From positions 1-58,803 of the forward strand of contig JASLZL010000006.1 of assembly GCA_030754885.1 (NCBI GenBank): a stretch of DNA of 58,803 bases. The letters are read 5' to 3'. The position numbers and the translations under genes were made by a program. This document shows, piece after piece, positions 52,667 to 58,803 of the stretch; position 1 is the stretch's first letter; each line of letters opens with the position of its first letter. This DNA comes from Rhodospirillales bacterium. Its GTDB lineage: Bacteria; Pseudomonadota; Alphaproteobacteria; Rhodospirillales; JASLLZ01. Below the pieces are notes generated by a model, which ran no database searches, was not told the DNA's origin, and worked only from the letters and a program-made list of their open reading frames with translations.

Positions 52667-53572
52667 ATGATTGATAAGTGGCGCCAACGATTCCGGGTGC
52701 GCGAACTTTCGCCCGGACAGCGCGGCGTTATTTGGATGCTTCTCGCCTCGCTGTTATTTACCGCCATCAATGCCAACGCAAAGTACCTTTCGCTGGACTA
52801 CGACGTGGTCCAGGTAATCCGGGCCCGTTACGCCTTTCACATGATGCTTTTGGCGCTTTATCTGCGCACCCGTCTGCCCACCGCCTTAGTCAGCAGCCGG
52901 CCCCGCATGCAGTGGCTGCGCTCATTAATGACAATGGTCGCGACGTCGTTGATCCTGGTCTCGGCCCACCTGATGCCCCTGGCGGAGGTGAGCGCTATTC
53001 TCTTCCTGGCGCCTCTTTTCGTGACCCTCCTTTCGGCCCCGCTCCTCGGCGAGCGGGTCGGGGCACACCGATGGGGCAGCGTCGTGGTGGGCTTCACCGG
53101 TGCATTGCTGATCATCCGGCCCGGGATCGAGGTTGTGCAGCTCGCCGTATTGGTGCCGCTCGCCGGGGCTGCCATGATGGCGCTCTACCAGATCGCCACC
53201 CGGATCATGGGACGGACCGATGCCGCCCTCACGTCGGTGGTTTATACGCCCCTTGTCGGGACCCTCGTCTTCAGCGCCGTGACACCGTTCTTCTGGCGGA
53301 CGCCCGATACCGAAGGATGGCTGCTCATGCTTTTGCTGGGGGCCTTCGGGGCCGTCGCGCAAGTGTACCAAATAAAGGCCCTGCACGCGGCCAGGGCGGC
53401 AACGGTGGTACCCATCCTCTACGCCAATCTAATCTGGGCGACGTTCTTTGGGTTTATCCTATTCGCGGAACTGCCGGGACCGTGGACAGTGCTCGGCGGC
53501 CTGGTCATCTCGGCAAGCGGCCTCTACATCTTTCACCGCGAGCAGAAGTCACGCGATTCCGTCTCCCGGTAG
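52667..53572 (+). CDS. EamA/DMT family transporter (copy 2)
   Basis: A 301-residue ten-helix transporter paralogous to the one at 50846 (RGVIWMLLASLLFTAINANAKY; MPLAEVSAILFLAPLFVTLL; GERVGAHRWGSVVVGFTGAL). ATG 52667 is chosen; no strong ribosome-binding site is visible and translation may depend on the racemase gene, whose stop lies 31 nt upstream. Its last 24 bases overlap the convergent M20 gene. Confidence 0.88.
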   Translation: MIDKWRQRFRVRELSPGQRGVIWMLLASLLFTAINANAKYLSLDYDVVQVIRARYAFHMMLLALYLRTRLPTALVSSRPRMQWLRSLMTMVATSLILVSAHLMPLAEVSAILFLAPLFVTLLSAPLLGERVGAHRWGSVVVGFTGALLIIRPGIEVVQLAVLVPLAGAAMMALYQIATRIMGRTDAALTSVVYTPLVGTLVFSAVTPFFWRTPDTEGWLLMLLLGAFGAVAQVYQIKALHAARAATVVPILYANLIWATFFGFILFAELPGPWTVLGGLVISASGLYIFHREQKSRDSVSR

Positions 53573-54820
53573 AGACAGAAAATCGAAAGCCGTCATGGCC
53601 TTTACGTGGAAGACGGCAAACAGATCATCCAAGGTGGCGTATTCGTCACCGCCGCCCAGGTTGTGGGGGGTCAGTCCATAGACGATGCTGGGGATGCCCG
53701 CCCGTCGGTAGAGCCGGCTGTCGGATGCACCGACACGCATGTTAATCACCGGCGCTGTCCCCAATATCTCCTGGCCGTTCTTAACCGCCAGGCGGACGAT
53801 CTCGTGATCGGGGTCGGTCCAGTTGGGCTCATAACGCCGGTCGATACGATAGCTGACACCGGCCAGGGGATCGAGCAACTGGGCGATACGCGCCTCGACC
53901 TCGGCCACCGTGACGCCGAGGGGCAGGCGGATGTCGACGCCCGCACGGGCGCGGTCGGGGACCAAGTTTGGTGAGATACCGCCGCTGAACGTCCCGATGT
54001 TGACGGTGAGCGCCGTCAGAACCCGCGTTTCACCGGCCCCTGAGATGGCTTCCGACACCTCCTTGGCCTGATCAATGGCATCCGCCACCTCGGGCGGCGT
54101 GGCAACGGGCAAATCGCGCAAGGTCACAAGTGCGCCCAGCGCTCCCATCAGCCGCTCGACGGCGTTCTCGCCCAGGTGCACGTGGGCGCCGTGGGCGGCC
54201 CGGCCCTCCGCCGTCACCTCAAGCCAAATCATGCCCTTCTCACCAAACCGGACGACCATCGGTGAGCCGGCATCGCCGCAGATCATGACGTCGCCGGTGG
54301 CATGGGGCACCGTATCCAAAAGGTACTGCGATCCCAGAACACCCATGGTTTCTTCGTCGCCGGCAAGGGTCACGACCAATTCACCGGCCCAAGCGTCGCG
54401 CACCTCGGCAAGCATGGCGAAAGCGAGGATCGTGCACGCCAGCCCGCCCTTCATGTCCGAGGCACCACGCCCATAGAGACACCCGTCGGCGACCTTGCCG
54501 GCGAAGGGATCGTCGGACCACAGCGCCCGGTCGCCAGCGGGAAAGGTATCCAGGTGGCCGTTGAAGATCAGGCGGCGGCCCGGCACGGCCCCTTTGATGC
54601 GGGCAACGACGTTGACGATCGGTTCCGTCGAGGGAACCAGCTCCACTTCGGCGCCATCGACTCCCGACAGCAGCTCAACCGCCACGTCGGCGATGGCGGC
54701 GGTATTTCCCGGCGGGTTCTCGCTTGGTGTCTGGATCAACCGTTGAGCCGTTTCCACGAGGCGCGGCTGTTCGTTGGCGAGACGCCGCATAAGCTCGCTT
54801 CTGACGGCTTGGTTTTCCAT
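53549..54820 (-). CDS. M20 family amidohydrolase/deacetylase
   Basis: A 423-residue M20 (ArgE/DapE/ACY1/CPG2) dimetal hydrolase. Metal ligands: IFNGHLDTFPAGD, GRGASDMKGGLA, GDEETMGVLGS, and LTPHNLGGGDEY near the C-terminus; the lid/dimerisation domain (about 190-320) is present. The family cleaves N-acyl or N-carbamoyl amino acids and peptides; next to hyuAB and a racemase an N-carbamoyl-amino-acid-like substrate is attractive but unproven. GGGAGAA precedes the ATG. Overlaps the DMT gene tail by 24 bases; divergent from the dehydrogenase at 55012. Confidence 0.9.
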   Translation of the reverse strand: MENQAVRSELMRRLANEQPRLVETAQRLIQTPSENPPGNTAAIADVAVELLSGVDGAEVELVPSTEPIVNVVARIKGAVPGRRLIFNGHLDTFPAGDRALWSDDPFAGKVADGCLYGRGASDMKGGLACTILAFAMLAEVRDAWAGELVVTLAGDEETMGVLGSQYLLDTVPHATGDVMICGDAGSPMVVRFGEKGMIWLEVTAEGRAAHGAHVHLGENAVERLMGALGALVTLRDLPVATPPEVADAIDQAKEVSEAISGAGETRVLTALTVNIGTFSGGISPNLVPDRARAGVDIRLPLGVTVAEVEARIAQLLDPLAGVSYRIDRRYEPNWTDPDHEIVRLAVKNGQEILGTAPVINMRVGASDSRLYRRAGIPSIVYGLTPHNLGGGDEYATLDDLFAVFHVKAMTAFDFLSLPGDGIA

Positions 54821-55011
54821 GGTGTTCTCCCGCTGCCTTGGGGACGATCGGCCGCCCCGAATTCACGGTTCGCATGCTTGCCCAAGCCGGCACGGATAGC
54901 AACCGTCGTCCGTCGCGCCCTCGGCGATGGTTCCCTTCGGAGCACCTGTGCTACGATCCACGCGGGCGGCGACGCCCAATCGGCAAATACCATTCAAGGG
55001 GAGAAACGGCG

Positions 55012-55896
55012 ATGGGCATGGATAAGCCTGCACTCGGGTACATCGGACTGGGCCTGATGGGAGGGCCGATGACGGAACGCCTGCTCGACGCGGAGTGTCC
55101 CGTAACGGTGTGGAATCGAAGCCGCGAAAAGATCGTGCCGGCCCTGGAAAAGGGAGCCAAGGAAGGCGCCTCGCCGGCGGACGTGGCGCGCAACAGCGAC
55201 ATCGTGCAGACCTGCGTCACCGATGGTGCGGCAATGGAAGAGATCGTCTTCGGAGCGGGCGGCATTGCCGAGAGCGCCTCGGCGGACAAAGTCCTTATCG
55301 ACTATTCCACCATCCCGCCGGACGCCGCCCGCGCCATGGCGGCGCGGCTAAAAAAAGAAACCGGCATGCGCTGGATCGACGCGCCGGTCACCGGGGGCGT
55401 GGTCGGGGCTCGGGCCGGGGCGCTGGTCATCTTCGCCGGCGGCGACGAGGCGGATATTGAGGCCGTGCGCCCGTCGGTCATGCACATGGCGCGGAACTTC
55501 ACCCGCATGGGACCGCAAGGCGCCGGCTTGGTGACCAAGCTGTGCAACCAGACCATCAACGCCTGCGTTAAGGTCGTGCTTTCGGAAATGCTGTCCCTGG
55601 CCCGCGATGGCGGCATAGACGGTGCGGTATTGCCGCAAGTGATGAAGGGCGGCTCGGCCGATTCAAGCCAATTGCAGCGCGAGGCGCCGCGCATGGTGGC
55701 ACGCGACTTCGACAACCCCCACGGTACCGTCTACACCCTTCACAAGGACTTGGGCATCATCGCCGACTTTGCCCGGGAAAGCGGCACGGCGATGCCGGTC
55801 ACGGCCCTGGTCAGCGAGCTTTACCGCCTGCACATCGCCAAGGGCGACGGCGGGCTTGATTCGATCTCGATCTACAAACTATTCGATCGTACTTAG
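55012..55896 (+). CDS. 3-hydroxyisobutyrate dehydrogenase-like oxidoreductase
   Basis: A 294-residue beta-hydroxyacid dehydrogenase. Rossmann motif GYIGLGLMGGPMTERLL, substrate loop DAPVTGGVVGARAGAL and catalytic Lys in GAGLVTKLCNQ are intact. Family members oxidise 3-hydroxyisobutyrate, tartronate semialdehyde or related compounds with NAD(P). AAGGGGAG stands 9 nt before ATG 55012 (ATG 55018 also possible). Divergent from the M20 gene, convergent on glnA; its stop lies inside the palindromic element at 55893. Confidence 0.9.
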   Translation: MGMDKPALGYIGLGLMGGPMTERLLDAECPVTVWNRSREKIVPALEKGAKEGASPADVARNSDIVQTCVTDGAAMEEIVFGAGGIAESASADKVLIDYSTIPPDAARAMAARLKKETGMRWIDAPVTGGVVGARAGALVIFAGGDEADIEAVRPSVMHMARNFTRMGPQGAGLVTKLCNQTINACVKVVLSEMLSLARDGGIDGAVLPQVMKGGSADSSQLQREAPRMVARDFDNPHGTVYTLHKDLGIIADFARESGTAMPVTALVSELYRLHIAKGDGGLDSISIYKLFDRT

Positions 55897-55998
55897 AGCA
55901 TTTTCCGATCGCTCGCGCTCACGGAGAATGCTCTAACATATTGATTTTACGCAAATTCGTCGTCGCAAACGATTCCGTTTGCTCGGGATTTGCTCTAA
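55893..55998. repeat. Nested palindromic intergenic element
   Basis: Three inverted repeats are packed between the dehydrogenase stop and glnA. TTAGAGCATTTTCCG (55893-55907) pairs over 15 positions, one G-U, with 55922-55936. GCAAACG (55965-55971) pairs perfectly with CGTTTGC (55976-55982) around ATTC. GCAAAT (55951-55956) pairs with ATTTGC (55988-55993). The element ends GCTCTAA, echoing its first arm. It resembles dispersed TTAGAGCATTTTCCG-type palindromes that I recall from alphaproteobacterial intergenic regions, and may serve as bidirectional terminator. Confidence 0.65.
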
Positions 55999-56002
55999 GG
56001 AC

Positions 56003-57424
56003 CTACGACGAATAGTACATCTGGAACTCGACCGGGTGCGGGGTGTGCTCGAAGTTGTAGACTTCCTCCCACTTGAGTTCCATGTAGGCGTCGATGAGGT
56101 CGTCGGTGAAGACATCGCCTTTTTTCAGGTAATCGCGGTCTTCATCCAGGCTTTCCAGGGCCTCGCGTAGCGACCCGCAAACCACCGGCACGCCTTCCAA
56201 TTCCTCGGGCGGCAGGTCATAGAGGTTCTTGTCCATGGGATCGCCCGGGTGGATCTTGTTCTGAATCCCGTCAATGCCGGCCATCAGCATGGCGGCGAAG
56301 GCGAGATACGGGTTCGCCGTCGCATCGGGGTAGCGCACCTCTACCCGCTTTCCGGCCGGAGAGGCGGTGAAAGGGATGCGACACGAGGCCGAGCGGTTGC
56401 GCGCCGAGTAGGCAAGCAGGACCGGCGCCTCGAAACCCGGAATTAAGCGCTTGTAACTGTTGGTGCAGGGGTTGGTGAAGGCGTTCAGGGACTTGGCGTG
56501 CTTGATAATGCCGCCGATGTAGTAGAGCGCCGCGTCGGAAAGATCCGCATAGCCCGAACCCGCGAATGTCGGCTTGCCACCCTTCCAGATGGACTGATGG
56601 GTATGCATGCCCGAGCCATTATCGTCGATCACCGGCTTGGGCATGAAGGTGGCCGTCTTGCCGTAGGTGTGAGAGATCATGTGGACGCAGTACTTGTAAA
56701 TCTGCATGTTGTCGGCGCAACGCACCAAGGTGTCGAAGACCATTCCCAACTCATTCTGGCTCGGCGCCACCTCGTGGTGGTGCTTATCCATGCTGAGGCC
56801 CATCTCCTGCATGGTGGTGATCATTTCGGCGCGCAGGTCGGACATGGAATCTACCGGGGGCACGGGAAAATAACCGCCCTTGGCCGGCGGCCGATGGCCG
56901 ACATTGCCTTCGGGCAAAATCTTACCGCTAACATAGGGACCTTCATCAGAATCAATGGAATAGAAGGTTTTATTCATACTAACGTCGAAGCGCACGTCGT
57001 CGAAGACGAAGAACTCGGCCTCGGGGCCGAAATAAGCGGTATCGCCGATACCGGTGGTGCCGAGATAGGCCTCGGCGCGCCTGGCCGCCGAGCGCGGGTC
57101 ACGCGAATAGGGCTGTCCTGTCGACGGCTCCATCACATCGCAAAACAAGACCAGGGCAGCCTGGGCCGAGAAGGGGTCCATCACCGCCGTCGCCGGGTCG
57201 GGGATCAGCGCCATATCCGATTCGTTGATCGCCTTCCAGCCGGCGATGGAAGAGCCGTCGAACATGATGCCGTCGGCGAACGCCGCATCGTCGATGAAAT
57301 CCGTCGTCATGGTGAGGTGCTGCCACTTGCCGCGCGGGTCGGTAAAGCGCAGATCGACGAAATTGATCTCGTTGTCCTTGAGATGTTTGATCACGTCGGC
57401 GGGCGTTATGCATTTGAGGGTCAT
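56003..57424 (-). CDS. glnA: Glutamine synthetase type I
   Basis: A 473-residue GSI, ATP-dependent synthesis of glutamine from glutamate and ammonia. Motifs: [40 protein letters not shown], and the adenylylation site [12 protein letters not shown] (Tyr near residue 400), implying GlnE control. GAGGAAC precedes the ATG at 57424. It follows glnB by 66 nt on the same strand, the standard alphaproteobacterial glnBA operon, with a small intercistronic hairpin (57476-57490). Confidence 0.98.
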   Translation of the reverse strand: MTLKCITPADVIKHLKDNEINFVDLRFTDPRGKWQHLTMTTDFIDDAAFADGIMFDGSSIAGWKAINESDMALIPDPATAVMDPFSAQAALVLFCDVMEPSTGQPYSRDPRSAARRAEAYLGTTGIGDTAYFGPEAEFFVFDDVRFDVSMNKTFYSIDSDEGPYVSGKILPEGNVGHRPPAKGGYFPVPPVDSMSDLRAEMITTMQEMGLSMDKHHHEVAPSQNELGMVFDTLVRCADNMQIYKYCVHMISHTYGKTATFMPKPVIDDNGSGMHTHQSIWKGGKPTFAGSGYADLSDAALYYIGGIIKHAKSLNAFTNPCTNSYKRLIPGFEAPVLLAYSARNRSASCRIPFTASPAGKRVEVRYPDATANPYLAFAAMLMAGIDGIQNKIHPGDPMDKNLYDLPPEELEGVPVVCGSLREALESLDEDRDYLKKGDVFTDDLIDAYMELKWEEVYNFEHTPHPVEFQMYYSS

Positions 57425-57490
57425 CGATGGGGTTCCTCTTTTCTGGTCTTTTGTTGCGATGGATGGATCGGCGGGCGGCCTCCGGGGCCG

Positions 57491-57994
<504 letters not shown>

Positions 57995-58041
57995 CTAAAG
58001 ATTAGGCAGGTGCTCAATTTGTCGGCGGACTATCGGTATCT

Positions 58042-58803
58042 TTACAAGAGTCCTCTGATTCTGCGGATGGCCTCTTGGATGTTCTCGGTGCTGTTGGCGT
58101 AGGAGAAGCGGATATAGCCCTCGCCAAAGCTGCCGAAGCTGGTGCCGGCAACGGTGGCCACGCCGACCTCTTCGAGCATGCGGTCCTGAAGCTCGCGGGC
58201 GCTGATGCCGGTGCCGGTGACGTTGGGAAAGGCGTAGAAGGCGCCGGCTGGCTCAATACAGCTGAAGCCCGGCAACTGGTTGAGCTCGGTCATGATCACT
58301 TTGCGCCGTTTGTCGAAGGCGGCGACCATTTTGTCGGGCTCGTCCTGGGGACCGCACAAGGCCTCGATGCCGGCGAACTGGGCGGCGGCGTTGACGCATG
58401 AATTGCAGTTGATGGCAAGGCGCGTTGCCTTTTCGGCCAATGCCTTGGGCCACACGCCATACCCCATGCGCCAGCCGGTCATGGCATAGGTCTTGCTCCA
58501 CCCGTCCAAGAGGATGACCCTCTCGCGGATCGACTCATACTCCAACAGGCTGACGTGTTTGCGCCCGTCATAGAGCATGCGGCTGTAGATCTCGTCCGAC
58601 ATCACGACGACCTGGGGATGGGCCTCCAGCCCCTCCACCAAGCGGTCGATTTCTTCGCGCGGCACGACACCGCCGGTCGGGTTGGCCGGGCTGTTGAGAA
58701 TGATAAGCCGCGTCGCCGGCGTGACCTGTTCTAGCACCTCGGCGGCACTGAACGAAAAGCCGGTCTTCTCGTGGAGCGGCATGGGCACCGCCTTGGCGCC
58801 CGA
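58042..58803 (-). CDS. Class I aminotransferase, aspartate aminotransferase type (5' end outside window)
   Basis: The C-terminal 250 or so residues of a fold-type I PLP aminotransferase; the gene runs off the right edge. Visible: LIILNSPANPTGGVVPR, VVMSDEIYSRMLYDG, the PLP-lysine region LLDGWSKTYAMTGWRMGY, and the substrate-carboxylate Arg in GEGYIRFSYAN. The pattern fits prokaryotic Ib aspartate/prephenate aminotransferases, but subfamily is uncertain without the N-terminus. It lies upstream of glnB on the same strand with 212 bases between. Confidence 0.9.
   Translation of the reverse strand, partial: SGAKAVPMPLHEKTGFSFSAAEVLEQVTPATRLIILNSPANPTGGVVPREEIDRLVEGLEAHPQVVVMSDEIYSRMLYDGRKHVSLLEYESIRERVILLDGWSKTYAMTGWRMGYGVWPKALAEKATRLAINCNSCVNAAAQFAGIEALCGPQDEPDKMVAAFDKRRKVIMTELNQLPGFSCIEPAGAFYAFPNVTGTGISARELQDRMLEEVGVATVAGTSFGSFGEGYIRFSYANSTENIQEAIRRIRGLL

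Noticed and set aside
52678..53745. 355-codon plus-strand frame overlapping the second DMT transporter
   Set aside because: Arg/Pro/Gly-rich frame-shifted reading of a transporter with clear membrane segments.

Overview
This window is chromosomal DNA from an alphaproteobacterium, most likely of the Rhodospirillales or a close relative. Evidence: GC-rich coding sequence with standard stops, the core gene order dnaE-rpsB-tsf-pyrH-frr-uppS-cdsA-dxr-rseP-bamA-skp-lpxD-fabZ-lpxA-lpxI-lpxB followed by inverted gltA, gltX and lexA around comEC, an alphaproteobacterial SOS box (GTTC-N7-GTTC) in front of lexA, and the glnB-glnA pair. The species cannot be named from sequence alone. No tRNA, rRNA, insertion sequence or CRISPR array was recognised.

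Layout. 1-782: gene-free, with lower GC at its left part and two hairpins before a cold-shock gene. 783-4841: cold-shock protein, several small membrane or periplasmic proteins of unknown role, a PleD-like double-receiver/degenerate GGDEF protein and a DsbA/FrnE-type thioredoxin-fold protein. 4855-10778: DNA repair and respiration housekeeping: sdhE-mfd on the minus strand, divergent from recG. 10798-14038: an MmgE/PrpD protein, a DUF502 membrane protein, a stand-alone cyclic-nucleotide-binding domain protein, and a divergent Nudix hydrolase. 14509-33340: a long plus-strand run for replication (dnaE), translation (rpsB, tsf, frr), UMP phosphorylation (pyrH), isoprenoid and phospholipid synthesis (dxr, uppS, cdsA), envelope proteolysis and outer-membrane assembly (rseP, bamA, skp) and lipid A synthesis (lpxD, fabZ, lpxA, lpxI, lpxB), ending in a glyoxalase I gene. 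33363-42667: gltA, gltX, lexA, moeA and parE on minus, with comEC on plus; comEC carries an in-frame TGA near its 5' end.

42789-46819: a YciA-type thioesterase, a GT2-GtrA polyprenol-phosphate glycosyltransferase, a small secreted protein, a small Cys-rich protein, a DUF547 protein and a second GT2 enzyme. 47023-55896: an accessory catabolic-looking block with hydantoinase/oxoprolinase-like HyuA and HyuB, two paralogous EamA/DMT transporters, an Asp/Glu-racemase-family protein between them, an M20 amidohydrolase and a 3-hydroxyisobutyrate-dehydrogenase-like enzyme. 55893-55998: a nested palindromic intergenic element. 56003-58803: nitrogen control (glnA, glnB with a sigma-54-like promoter) and a class I aminotransferase cut off by the window end.

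The points most worth a second look are the interrupted comEC, the hyu/racemase/transporter block as a possible undescribed pathway, the repeat-bearing 150-residue tail on ribosomal protein S2, the nested palindrome next to glnA, and several small ORFs that are easily missed.
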